From Hymenobacter oligotrophus (GTDB lineage Bacteria; Bacteroidota; Bacteroidia; Cytophagales; Hymenobacteraceae): 64,000 nucleotides of DNA. The stretch is from NCBI RefSeq assembly GCF_003574965.1, contig NZ_CP032317.1, positions 2,604,001-2,668,000 of the forward strand, in the 5' to 3' direction. Below the pieces are notes generated by a model that saw only the letters and a list, made by a program, of their open reading frames with translations, made no database searches and was not told the origin of the DNA. A program made the translations under genes and the position numbers. How positions within the stretch are numbered: the first letter of the stretch is position 1; every line of letters starts with the position of its first letter. Positions 17,136 to 25,287 of this stretch are shown here, in pieces.

Positions 17136-17681
17136 CTAAAATGGCGAGTCGAAATTGGCCAGCAGCGGGTGCACCTCGTCTTTGGGCGACACGTTCGGGT
17201 TCTCAACCCCCCACACAATGCCCAGCTTGGGGTCGTTCCACATCAAGCCGCCTTCGGAAGCCGGGTGGTAGTAGTTCGAGCATTTGTAGAGGAAGATGGT
17301 ATCATCTTCGAGAGCCAAGAAGCCGTGGGCAAAGCCTGTGGGTACATACAGCATGTTGGCCCGCGCGGCATCGAGCACCACCTTGGTGTGCTGGCCGTAA
17401 GTCGGCGAATCGCGGCGGATATCCACCACCACATCGAGGGCGCGGCCTTTGGCTACGCGCACCAGCTTGGCCTGCGCATAGGGCGGGCGCTGAAAATGCA
17501 GCCCACGCAGCACGCCAGCCGCCGACGACGATTGGTTGTCCTGCACCCAGTCGTCCTCGATGCCGGCTTTTTCGGCCAACAACCGGGCGCTAAACGATTC
17601 AAAAAAGGCGCCGCGGGCATCGCCAAAAACACGCGGAACAAGCTCGATTACACCAGCCAGCGGGTGCTTAATTACTTCCAT
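17136..17681 (-). CDS. rfbC: dTDP-4-dehydrorhamnose 3,5-epimerase
   Basis: The protein is a 181-residue RmlC-type cupin. Family hallmarks are VFGDARGAFFESF, VQDNQSSSAAGVLRGLHFQ (the catalytic His in GLHF), KLVRVAKGRALDVVVDIR, and YVPTGFAHGFLAL. The Tyr of LYKCSNYYHP is in the usual catalytic-acid region, and the protein ends with VSPKDEVHPLL. It epimerises dTDP-4-keto-6-deoxyglucose on the way to dTDP-rhamnose or related deoxysugars. It lies 60 bp downstream of a glycosyltransferase gene on the same strand, so both probably serve a surface polysaccharide. Other rml genes are not in the window. Confidence 0.95.
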   Translation of the reverse strand: MEVIKHPLAGVIELVPRVFGDARGAFFESFSARLLAEKAGIEDDWVQDNQSSSAAGVLRGLHFQRPPYAQAKLVRVAKGRALDVVVDIRRDSPTYGQHTKVVLDAARANMLYVPTGFAHGFLALEDDTIFLYKCSNYYHPASEGGLMWNDPKLGIVWGVENPNVSPKDEVHPLLANFDSPF

Positions 17682-17740
17682 CGGGGGAGTAGAATACAGG
17701 AGTCGGTAAATACAGGGGCTCGTACGTACGCGGCAGCAAG

Positions 17741-18883
17741 TTAGGCAGTTTGACGGCTGCCTTGGCGCCGCAGGCCCACTTTGTCCACTATCTGCAGGTA
17801 CTTCTGCAATACAATACGTTCGTCAAATTTTTGCTCGGCGAGCTGGCGCGAGGCTTCGCCCATGCGGCGCAACTCGGCATCGGGCAGGCGCAGCACCTGC
17901 AGCATCTTGGCCCCTAGGTCGTCGGCCGAGCGCACCTGGCACAGGTAGCCGTTGTGGCCATCGAGCACGGTTTCGCGGCAGCCGGGCACATCGGTGGTAA
18001 CCAGCGGCTTGCCCATGGCGGCGGCTTCGAGCAGGGTTTTTGGCGTGCCTTCGCGGTACGAGGGCAGCACCACACAGTTAGCTTGCCGAATGTGGGCCGG
18101 CACATCGTCGGAGGTGCCTAGGTACTCTATGTTGCCGGCCTGCAGCCACTCCTCGAACACGGCGCGCTTCACGCCTACGCCGCCCGATTCGTCGATACCA
18201 CCTAGGAGTTGAAAGCGCGTGCCGGGCACTTGCGCGCGCACCTGCCGGGCAGCCTCGAAGTACTCCTCCACGCCTTTTTCATACAGCACGCGGGCAATCA
18301 TCAGGAACACGAACGGCTCGTGGCGCACGGGCGCAGCCGGGTCGGGCCGGTACTTATCTACATCGATGCCCGAGCCGGGCAGCAAGTCGGTAATTTCCTG
18401 GCGCACCAAGTTGTGCTGCAGAAACAGCTGCCGGTCGTCGTCGTTCTGGAAAAATACGCGCTTCGGGAATTGAAACGCGAAGCGGTACAGCCCCAACGCC
18501 ACCTTGCTCACGAGGTTCTTCACGATAAACACCGTGCCCAGGCCCGATACGTTGTTGACGCTGGGCACGCCCGCCAGCTTGGCCGCAATGGTGCCGTAGA
18601 TGTTGGGCTTGATGGTGTACTGCAGCACCACGTCGGGCCGCTCGCGGCGGTAGATGTCGTAAAAGCGTTTGGTAAGCAGGGCGTCTTTCGCGGGGTTGGT
18701 GCCCTTGTTTTCCATGGCAATGGGCACGTAGCGGCAGCCCAGCTCGGTTTCGAGCCGTGCGGAGTAGGCATCGGGCGGGGCTATGGCCAGCACCTCGTGG
18801 CCGGCTGCCTGCAGGGCCCGCACCAGGTTGCGCCGGAAATTCCAGATGTTCCAGCTGGTATTGATAACGATGGCAACACGCAT
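17741..18883 (-). CDS. GT4-family glycosyltransferase
   Basis: The two-domain GT-B fold is visible. The N-terminal half starts MRVAIVINTSWNIWNFRRNL and includes LQYTIKPNIYGTIAAKLAGVP and NNVSGLGTVF. The C-terminal donor-binding half has LMIARVLYEKGVEEYFEA, YLGTSDDVPAHI, and the E-x7-E region SYREGTPKTLLEAAAMGKPLV. This combination resembles bacillosaminyl-undecaprenyl transferases of the PglA type, but sugar specificity cannot be read from sequence. The start at 18883 matches the family N-terminus; a 67-codon upstream extension has no similarity. A terminator-like hairpin with a T6 tract sits directly against this start codon (see separate entry). rfbC follows in the same direction. Confidence 0.9.
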   Translation of the reverse strand: MRVAIVINTSWNIWNFRRNLVRALQAAGHEVLAIAPPDAYSARLETELGCRYVPIAMENKGTNPAKDALLTKRFYDIYRRERPDVVLQYTIKPNIYGTIAAKLAGVPSVNNVSGLGTVFIVKNLVSKVALGLYRFAFQFPKRVFFQNDDDRQLFLQHNLVRQEITDLLPGSGIDVDKYRPDPAAPVRHEPFVFLMIARVLYEKGVEEYFEAARQVRAQVPGTRFQLLGGIDESGGVGVKRAVFEEWLQAGNIEYLGTSDDVPAHIRQANCVVLPSYREGTPKTLLEAAAMGKPLVTTDVPGCRETVLDGHNGYLCQVRSADDLGAKMLQVLRLPDAELRRMGEASRQLAEQKFDERIVLQKYLQIVDKVGLRRQGSRQTA

Positions 18884-18911
18884 AAAAAAGCCGGCGCTAG
18901 GGGGCGCCGGT
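18884..18911 (-). terminator. Terminator-like hairpin abutting the glycosyltransferase start codon
   Basis: Read on the minus strand, a CCGGCGC/GCGCCGG stem (18904-18910 with 18891-18897) is followed by TTTTTT and then immediately ATG. It has the form of an intrinsic terminator in a 5' leader, so it may act as an attenuator or end upstream transcription. There is no ribosome-binding sequence between it and the ATG. Confidence 0.55.
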
Positions 18912-19047
18912 TTGCAAAGGTAGGCAGTTCCAGTTTGGTGGGTAGCACGGCTACATGCGGAATGCTGCCTTGAAAACGAGTGTTCATACCTAGCAATACG
19001 TTGCCTTTGGGCTGCATTCACCATTCCCCGGCCACGACTGTTGCCGT

Positions 19048-19055
19048 ATTTTTGT
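19048..19055 (+). promoter_or_regulatory. Candidate -7 element of the cytochrome c gene
   Basis: TATTTTTG matches TAnnTTTG and lies 18 bp before the ATG at 19074. It argues against the earlier in-frame ATG at 19041, which would lie upstream of the expected transcript. No clear TTG is found at the expected distance. Confidence 0.5.
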
Positions 19056-19073
19056 CCGCTCACCTCCTTACCT

Positions 19074-19481
19074 ATGCTTACCATCGCCTTTTATGGCCTT
19101 TTCTGCGTCACTTTTTCGGCTGTCGCTCGCATCCTGCGCCCTGCCTATGGTGTGGCGGCCCTGCTGGCCCTAGGTGCCTGCACCGACAGCGCCTCGTCGG
19201 AGGCCACGGCCCCGCAGGCCCAACCCGAAGCCGCGGCTCCGGCCGAAGCCGCCCTGGCCGATGCCGGCAAAACCCTGTTTCTGCAAAACTGCGCCCTTTG
19301 CCACGGCGAAAACGGCAAGCTGGGCCTCAACGGCGCCCACGACCTTACCAAGAGCAACCTCAACCAAATGGGCCGCGAGTACATGGTAACCAACGGCTTG
19401 GGCAAGATGCCCGGTTTCAAAGGCCAGCTCACGCCCGAGCAAATTTCGCAGGTAGCCGCCTACTCCCTTACGCTGCGCTAG
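19074..19481 (+). CDS. Lipoprotein c-type cytochrome
   Basis: The leader ends in a lipobox (ALLALGAC), giving a lipidated Cys, followed by an Ala/Pro/Glu-rich linker. The haem-binding motif CALCH appears in LFLQNCALCHGENGKLG. The likely axial methionine is in GLGKMPGFKGQLT, the usual position for a small class I cytochrome c. The final helix is ISQVAAYSLTL. It is a single-haem electron carrier tethered to the periplasmic side of a membrane. The ATG at 19074 is preferred because of the promoter element 18 bp upstream. The N-terminal leader is long (about 35 residues), so the start is somewhat uncertain. Confidence 0.88.
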   Translation: MLTIAFYGLFCVTFSAVARILRPAYGVAALLALGACTDSASSEATAPQAQPEAAAPAEAALADAGKTLFLQNCALCHGENGKLGLNGAHDLTKSNLNQMGREYMVTNGLGKMPGFKGQLTPEQISQVAAYSLTLR

Positions 19482-19536
19482 CCCGCCGCACCTAGGGACG
19501 CCGCCCGGCTGGCCGCCATTGCCGTATACTTACCGT

Positions 19537-19568
19537 ACCGCAAGCCCGCCGCCCGGCGGGCTTGCGGT
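19537..19568. terminator. Hairpin between cytochrome c and hflX
   Basis: A 14-bp perfect stem (ACCGCAAGCCCGCC with 19555-19568) and a 4-base loop follow the cytochrome gene. There is no clear T-tract on the plus strand. Confidence 0.5.
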
Positions 19569-19601
19569 GTTCCCATCCTTCTCTCTCCCGAACCTGCAAC
19601 C

Positions 19602-20966
19602 ATGGGCAACCCCTCTTCCAAACGCCGCCAAAACAGCACCCGCCACCCCGGCGCCACCGACTCGGTAAAGGGCCGCGTGGGCCGCATGCTGGCCAAAGGC
19701 AACAAAACCCCTACTTACGAAACCGCCCACGAGGCCGAAAAAGCCGTGCTGGTGGCCGTGCCCGACAAGCGCGAAGACGACGCCCGCATCACGGAGTCGC
19801 TCGACGAACTGGCGTTTCTCACCGAAACAGCCGGCACCGTACCCATCAAGCGCTTTGTGCAAAAGCTCGAAAAGCCCGACATCCGCACGTTTGTGGGCTC
19901 GGGCAAGCTCGAGGAAATCCGGGCCTACGTACAGCACGCCGGCGCCACCACCGTCATCTTCGACGACGACCTTTCGCCCTCGCAGCTGCGCAACCTCGAG
20001 AAGGAGCTAAAGGTGAAAATCCTCGACCGCACGCTGCTCATCCTCGATATTTTTGCCCTGCGCGCCAAAACCGCCACGGCCCGCACGCAGGTAGAGCTGG
20101 CCCAGTACCAGTACTTACTGCCCCGCCTCACCGGCCTCTGGACGCACTTGGAGCGCCAGCGCGGCGGCGTAGGCATGCGCGGCCCCGGCGAACGGGAAAT
20201 TGAAACCGACCGCCGCGTGGTGCGCGACCGGATTTCCTTGCTGAAAGAGCAGCTCAAGGATTTTGATAAGCAAAGCCAAACGCAGCGCAAATCGCGCACG
20301 GGCATTGTGCGCGTGGCCCTGGTGGGCTATACCAACGTGGGCAAGAGCACGCTTATGAACCTGCTGAGCCGCGCCGACGTGTTTGCCGAAAACAAGCTGT
20401 TCGCCACCGTCGACTCGACGGTGCGCAAGGTGGTGCTCGAAAACGTGCCCTTTTTGCTCTCCGACACCGTTGGGTTTATCCGGAAGTTGCCCACGCGCCT
20501 GATCGAGAGCTTTAAATCGACGCTCGACGAGATTCGCGAGGCCGATTTGCTTCTGCACGTGGTGGATATTTCGCACCCCATGTTCGAGGAGCACATCCAG
20601 GTCGTCAACGACACGCTCAAGGACATCGGCGCCGTTGACAAGCGCACGATTCTGGTGTTCAACAAAATCGACCAGTACAGCACCGACGTGGATATTGCCC
20701 AGCACCTACACGAGGTGGAACCCGACCACGACGAAGACCTAGTAATGCGCGAGGAGCACCAGCACCGCCCTTCGCTGGAGCAGCTTAAAAGCTCGTACAT
20801 GGCCCGCATGCACGACCCGGTCATTTTTGTGTCGGCGCAGGAGCGCGTCAACATCGACGAGCTGCGCGACATGGTGGCCCGCCACGTGCGCACCCTCTAC
20901 GAGCAACAGTACCCCGGCCAAGCGCCCTTCGCCGATTTATCGGCGTACACAGCGGAAACCGAATAG
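19602..20966 (+). CDS. hflX: GTPase HflX (ribosome-associated)
   Basis: HflX is a translational GTPase that splits stalled or heat-damaged 70S ribosomes. The N-terminal HflX domain covers about residues 45-200 and includes FVGSGKLEEI and VIFDDDLSPSQLRNLE. The linker helices contain the family signature GGVGMRGPGEREIETDRR. The G domain shows G1 GYTNVGKST, G3 DTVGFIRKLP and G4 NKID. At 454 residues it is normal in length, with a slightly extended C-terminal tail (SAYTAETE). The gene is monocistronic, with a hairpin before and an intrinsic terminator after it. Confidence 0.97.
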   Translation: MGNPSSKRRQNSTRHPGATDSVKGRVGRMLAKGNKTPTYETAHEAEKAVLVAVPDKREDDARITESLDELAFLTETAGTVPIKRFVQKLEKPDIRTFVGSGKLEEIRAYVQHAGATTVIFDDDLSPSQLRNLEKELKVKILDRTLLILDIFALRAKTATARTQVELAQYQYLLPRLTGLWTHLERQRGGVGMRGPGEREIETDRRVVRDRISLLKEQLKDFDKQSQTQRKSRTGIVRVALVGYTNVGKSTLMNLLSRADVFAENKLFATVDSTVRKVVLENVPFLLSDTVGFIRKLPTRLIESFKSTLDEIREADLLLHVVDISHPMFEEHIQVVNDTLKDIGAVDKRTILVFNKIDQYSTDVDIAQHLHEVEPDHDEDLVMREEHQHRPSLEQLKSSYMARMHDPVIFVSAQERVNIDELRDMVARHVRTLYEQQYPGQAPFADLSAYTAETE

Positions 20967-20987
20967 GCTTTTTACCAGACGTTTGCA

Positions 20988-21023
20988 CGAGCCGCGGCCT
21001 TAGGTCTGCGGCTCGTTTGCTTT
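20988..21023 (+). terminator. Intrinsic terminator of hflX
   Basis: CGAGCCGC at 20988-20995 pairs with 21008-21015 and is followed by TTTGCTTT. Confidence 0.75.
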
Positions 21024-21206
21024 AGTGGAGCACCCCAACAGATAACGCGACCGGCTAGTTGACGACTCTACAAAAGATTAACTTTCTATTAAACAGTTAT
21101 ATATTATTTATCTAATTAAAAATTTCTTAACCTATTCTTTGCAATACTGTAAAATACTCGTCTATTAACAGACCACTTTCTTACTCTTTTAACCAAACAC
21201 CTCTGT

Positions 21207-22436
21207 ATGAAGAAAACTTTCTACGCATTTGCCCTGCTGGGCTTGAGCTTTGGTACCTCCCTGACGGCTGCCGCGCAAGGTACCCGCGATAAAGAAGTAC
21301 GCCAGCCCGTAGTGCGCGGCGGCGAAGAGTTGCCCGAGCGCTCCTGCGCCTCGATGGATGTGCTGGCCGCTCAAATGGCCGCCGACCCCTCGCTAGGTCA
21401 GCGCATGGCCAACATCGAAGCCCACACGCGCTCGTTTGTGGCCAACGCGGCCGGCCGCCGCACTGCCAATACCACGCCCATCACCATTCCGGTAGTGGTA
21501 CACGTGGTGTACAACACGGCTGCCCAAAACGTATCGGACCAGGCCATTGCCAACCAAATTGCGGTACTAAACCAGGACTTTAGCAAAACCAACGCCGATG
21601 CCAGCCTCACGCCCGGCATTTACGCTGGTGTAGCCTCGGCCGTAAACGTGCGCTTTACGCTGCAGCAAGTAGTGCGTCGCCAAACGCGCACTTCCTCGTT
21701 CAGCAGCAACGACGCCGTGAAGCAAACCAAGCGCGGCGGCAGCGACCCGGTGCTGCCCAGCAAGTACCTCAACCTGTGGGTGTGCAACCTGTCGGGCGGC
21801 CTGCTGGGCTACGCCCAGTTCCCCGGCGGTGCCCCCGCCACCGACGGCGTAGTGGTGCTGTACTCCTCGCTGCCCAACGGCACGGCGGCCAACTACAACC
21901 TAGGCCGCACCGCTACCCACGAAGTGGGCCACTGGCTAAACCTGCGCCACATTTGGGGCGACGCCACCTGCGGCAACGACTTTGTAGGCGATACGCCCAC
22001 GCAGCAAACCAGCAACGGCGGCTGCCCGGCTTTCCCGAAAATCACCTGCAACAACCAAGGTGATATGTCGATGAACTACATGGACTACACCTACGATAAG
22101 TGCATGTACATGTTCACGGCAGGCCAGGCCGCCCGCATGGAGGCCGTGTTTGCCGCCGGTGGGCCGCGCGCCGCAATGGCCACTACCACCGCCACGACTG
22201 CCGCCACCAAAACCGCGGTTTACCCCAACCCCGCTACCGATGTGCTGAACATTGGCGTGCGTACCTCTGAGCACGCCACCGTTACCGTGTACGACATCCA
22301 CGGCCAGGAAATGCGCGGTGCCCGCTTCGACGCTGCCACCGGCCAAGTACACGTAGAGGGCCTGAACAAAGGCCTGTACCGCATTGCCATTACCGATGGC
22401 CAGCAGGTAACGCAGCAGAGCTTCGTAAAGGAGTAA
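21207..22436 (+). CDS. Secreted M43-family zinc metalloprotease with T9SS sorting domain
   Basis: A signal peptide (cleaved near TAAAQ, residue 25) and a propeptide precede a pappalysin-like (M43B) catalytic domain. The zinc site is [11 protein letters not shown], with His238, Glu239, His242 and His248. The region after it contains disulfide-type cysteines (DATCGNDFVGDTP, GGCPAFPKITC) and a Met-turn in MSMNYMDY. Residues from about 335 (AVYPNPATDVLNIG ... GLYRIAITDG) form a type A C-terminal sorting domain. The product is expected to be an extracellular gelatinase-like protease. A paralogue with an extra domain follows at 22.8 kb. The 230-bp upstream region is strikingly AT-rich, with a TATTCTTTG box near 21135. 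Confidence 0.94.
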   Translation: MKKTFYAFALLGLSFGTSLTAAAQGTRDKEVRQPVVRGGEELPERSCASMDVLAAQMAADPSLGQRMANIEAHTRSFVANAAGRRTANTTPITIPVVVHVVYNTAAQNVSDQAIANQIAVLNQDFSKTNADASLTPGIYAGVASAVNVRFTLQQVVRRQTRTSSFSSNDAVKQTKRGGSDPVLPSKYLNLWVCNLSGGLLGYAQFPGGAPATDGVVVLYSSLPNGTAANYNLGRTATHEVGHWLNLRHIWGDATCGNDFVGDTPTQQTSNGGCPAFPKITCNNQGDMSMNYMDYTYDKCMYMFTAGQAARMEAVFAAGGPRAAMATTTATTAATKTAVYPNPATDVLNIGVRTSEHATVTVYDIHGQEMRGARFDAATGQVHVEGLNKGLYRIAITDGQQVTQQSFVKE

Positions 22437-22464
22437 GCGCAACGCTACATCTGGCTGAAAACAC

Positions 22465-22496
22465 AAGAGCCCGCCTTGGTAACAGGGCGGGCTCTT
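22465..22496. terminator. Terminator after the first M43 protease
   Basis: An 11-bp stem (AAGAGCCCGCC with 22486-22496) and a 10-base loop lie 30 bp past the stop codon. Confidence 0.75.
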
Positions 22497-22803
22497 ACAT
22501 GGCGCAAATTCGTGAGAAAAAGATTTTACGTGGTTGCGCTATCGAATTAACCATCTGAGACACAATAAATAACATAGTATAATAATTACTTAAATAAGTA
22601 CAATTTATAATTATCACTAGCAAAAGTACAGAATTGGATCAACTAATCCATACCCAATCCGATCCACAATACAAATTTTTATCAATTTTGAATTTATTGT
22701 AATATTTAGTTGCGAATCCGTGTCCTATTAGCATAATTGTCAGCCCTTAATTTCGATTTTATTATTTCCCTGCCCCTCTTTCTCCACAACCAAACCATTT
22801 TTC
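22497..22803. other. AT-rich leader/promoter region of the second M43 protease
   Basis: This 300-bp spacer is very AT-rich (runs such as TATAATAATTACTTAAATAAG) in an otherwise GC-rich genome, like the spacer before the first protease. It contains no ORF. It presumably holds the promoter and possibly nucleoid-protein or regulator binding sites. I could not fix a TAnnTTTG element. Confidence 0.45.
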
Positions 22804-24531
22804 ATGAAGAAAACCTTTTACGCTGCATTGGCCTGCTTGGGCCTGCTCGCATCGGGAGCCAAGGCACAAACGACACCCGTTCGTCAGTGTGCCACCATGG
22901 AAAACCTGGCTAGCCAACTAGCCGCCGACCCCACGCTGGCGCAGCGCCGTGAGGCAATCGAGGCCCAGGCGCAATCTTTTGCGGCGCGCCCGCAAACCAC
23001 GGCCCAGCGCGGCACCGCCGTTACGGTAACCATTCCGGTGGTGGTGCACGTGTTGTACAACACCACCGCCCAAAACATTTCGGATGCCCAGATTCAGTCG
23101 CAGATTGCGGTGCTGAACGAGGACTTCCGTAAGCTGAACGCCGATGCCTCGAAAGTGCCCGCCGCCTTTGCTGGCCTGGCCGCCGACGCCGGTATTCAGT
23201 TTACGCTCGCCAAGCAAGACCCCAACGGCAACCCCACCACGGGCATTCAGCGCAAGCAAACCACGCGCACCTCCTGGGGCACCGACGACCAGATGAAGAG
23301 CGCCGCTACGGGCGGCCTGAGCGCCTGGCCGGCGGGCAAGTACCTCAACCTGTGGGTGTGCAACCTGTCGGGCGGCGTGCTCGGCTACGCCCAGTTCCCG
23401 GGCGGCCCGGCCTCTACCGACGGCGTGGTAATCCTGACGACGGCATTCGGCAAGGGTGGCTCGGCTACGGCGCCGTTTAACCTAGGCCGCACCGGCACGC
23501 ACGAGGTAGGCCACTGGCTGAACCTGAACCACATTTGGGGCGACGACAACGGCGCCTGCACCGGTACCGACAACGTTTCGGACACGCCCAACCAAGGTGG
23601 CCAGAACTACGGCTGCCCCAGCTTCCCGAAGGCTTCGTGCTCGAACGGCCCGAACGGCGACATGTTCATGAACTACATGGACTACACCGACGACGCCTGC
23701 ATGTACATGTTCAGCACGGGTCAATCGACGCGCATGAACGCGCTGTTTGCCACGGGCGGTGCCCGCGCTTCGTTGCTCACCTCTACCGGCGGCACGGCCC
23801 CCGGCACCACGCCTACCCCCACCACGCCCACCTACTGCGCCTCCAAGGGTACCAACACCAGCTACGAGTGGGTTGACCTGGTGCAGCTGGGCTCGATTAA
23901 CCGCAGCTCGGGCAAGGATGCCGGCTACTACAACGGCACGGCTCTGAGCACCACGGTGGCCGCGGGCTCAACGCAAACCATCTACTACTCGGCGGGCTTT
24001 GCTTCTTCGGCTTACACCGAGTACTGGAAGATCTACATCGACTACAACCAGGACGGCGACTTCGCCGACGCGGGCGAACTGGTGGCCAACCGCTCGAGCA
24101 GCAGCAGCTCTACCCTGAGCAGCGCCTTTACGGTGCCCACCTCGGCCAAGAGCGGCAAAACCCGCCTGCGCGTGGTAATGAGCGACAACTCGGCCACCAC
24201 CAGCTGCAACGGCTACAGCTACGGCGAAACCGAGGACTACTCCATCAGCATCAGCGGGGGCCTACGTACCTCGGGTGCCAGCGCGGCTACCGCCGCCGAC
24301 TACAAACTGTTCCCGAACCCGGCCGCCGACGTGCTGAACCTGGTACTGCCGGCCGAGCACAGCCCCGCCAATGTGCAGGTGGAAGTGCTCGACGTGCGCG
24401 GCGCGGCCATGAAGCAAGTGCGCTACGATGGCTCGGGCATGCTGCAGGTACAAAGCCTGCCGGCCGGCGTATACACCCTGCGCGTGCAGGATGGCGGCAC
24501 CGTGGTGCACCAGCGCTTTGTGAAGCAATAA
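22804..24531 (+). CDS. Secreted M43 metalloprotease with GEVED domain and T9SS sorting domain
   Basis: This is a paralogue of the preceding protease: the leader (MKKTFYAAL), the motif [13 protein letters not shown] and the block [13 protein letters not shown] are shared. The zinc site is [11 protein letters not shown] with His233, Glu234, His237 and His243, and the Met-turn region is [13 protein letters not shown]. About residues 340-480 form a GEVED domain ([37 protein letters not shown]), a beta-sandwich often found on secreted Bacteroidota enzymes. A type A sorting domain ends the protein ([15 protein letters not shown] ... [10 protein letters not shown]). It therefore differs from its neighbour by the added GEVED module, consistent with tandem duplication and domain gain or loss. 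Confidence 0.94.
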   Translation: MKKTFYAALACLGLLASGAKAQTTPVRQCATMENLASQLAADPTLAQRREAIEAQAQSFAARPQTTAQRGTAVTVTIPVVVHVLYNTTAQNISDAQIQSQIAVLNEDFRKLNADASKVPAAFAGLAADAGIQFTLAKQDPNGNPTTGIQRKQTTRTSWGTDDQMKSAATGGLSAWPAGKYLNLWVCNLSGGVLGYAQFPGGPASTDGVVILTTAFGKGGSATAPFNLGRTGTHEVGHWLNLNHIWGDDNGACTGTDNVSDTPNQGGQNYGCPSFPKASCSNGPNGDMFMNYMDYTDDACMYMFSTGQSTRMNALFATGGARASLLTSTGGTAPGTTPTPTTPTYCASKGTNTSYEWVDLVQLGSINRSSGKDAGYYNGTALSTTVAAGSTQTIYYSAGFASSAYTEYWKIYIDYNQDGDFADAGELVANRSSSSSSTLSSAFTVPTSAKSGKTRLRVVMSDNSATTSCNGYSYGETEDYSISISGGLRTSGASAATAADYKLFPNPAADVLNLVLPAEHSPANVQVEVLDVRGAAMKQVRYDGSGMLQVQSLPAGVYTLRVQDGGTVVHQRFVKQ

Positions 24532-24559
24532 CCCAGGGCACCCGCCCCGACAACCGATC

Positions 24560-24592
24560 AGCCCGCTCCGCCCTAGGCGAAGCGGGCTTTTT
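24560..24592 (+). terminator. Intrinsic terminator of the second M43 protease
   Basis: AGCCCGCT at 24560-24567 pairs with 24581-24588, followed by TTTTT. The loop contains CCTAGG. Confidence 0.8.
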
Positions 24593-24718
24593 CGTGCCTG
24601 GCAGGCAGCACCGAACGGGTTTTGGAGCAGCCCGCTCCTAGCCCCTAGGTGCTTCCGATAACTATTTTGCCAAGGCAGCAGTAGAGCAGAGTTGCACCCC
24701 GAAGCTCCGGCATTCCCG

Positions 24719-25219
24719 ATGAAAACCCTTTACCTAATGCGCCACGCCAAGTCGAGTTGGAACTTCGACGGGCTGAGCGACAACGAGCGCCCCCTCAACA
24801 ACCGCGGCCGCACCGATGCTCCGCAAATGGGGCAGGCCCTGGCCGGCCGCAACATCCAGCCCGATATGCTGGTGAGCAGCCCGGCCGTGCGCGCCCTAAG
24901 CACCGCCGCCCTGGTGGCCAAGGAGCTGAACTACCCGCCCGACAGCATTCGGGTGATACCGGGCATTTACGAAGCCGACGCCGAGCACCTCATCGACATC
25001 ATCAGGGAGCTACCCGACGAAGCCAGCAGCGTACTGCTTGTGGGCCACAACCCTACCCTCACCGATACGGTAAACAGGCTGTCGGCGCACAGCCTGAACG
25101 ACCTGCCCACGGCCGCGGTGGTGTGCCTGCACTTTCATACCGAGCGCTGGGCCGAGGTGCATCGTACCAACTCCGAGTTCTATTTCTACGACTACCCCAA
25201 AAACCACCACGATGAGTAG
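24719..25219 (+). CDS. sixA: SixA-type phosphohistidine phosphatase
   Basis: The N-terminal LYLMRHAKSSW carries the RHG/RHA catalytic histidine of the histidine-phosphatase superfamily. Other family residues are in SSPAVRALSTA and in LLVGHNPTLTDTVN (second catalytic His). The short length (about 166 residues) and the RHAKS form place it in the SixA subgroup, which removes phosphate from phosphohistidine proteins. I chose the ATG at 24719, which begins directly at MKTLYLMRHAKS; a TTG reading frame extends nine codons upstream. Polyphosphate kinase follows 69 bp downstream on the same strand, an association seen in other Bacteroidota, so co-transcription is likely. Confidence 0.92.
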   Translation: MKTLYLMRHAKSSWNFDGLSDNERPLNNRGRTDAPQMGQALAGRNIQPDMLVSSPAVRALSTAALVAKELNYPPDSIRVIPGIYEADAEHLIDIIRELPDEASSVLLVGHNPTLTDTVNRLSAHSLNDLPTAAVVCLHFHTERWAEVHRTNSEFYFYDYPKNHHDE

Positions 25220-25287
25220 CTGAGCGCGTAAGTACGGCAACCGCGTTGTCTTCTTCCCGTTCGTTTGCCCGGCTGCTTTTGCTTGTT

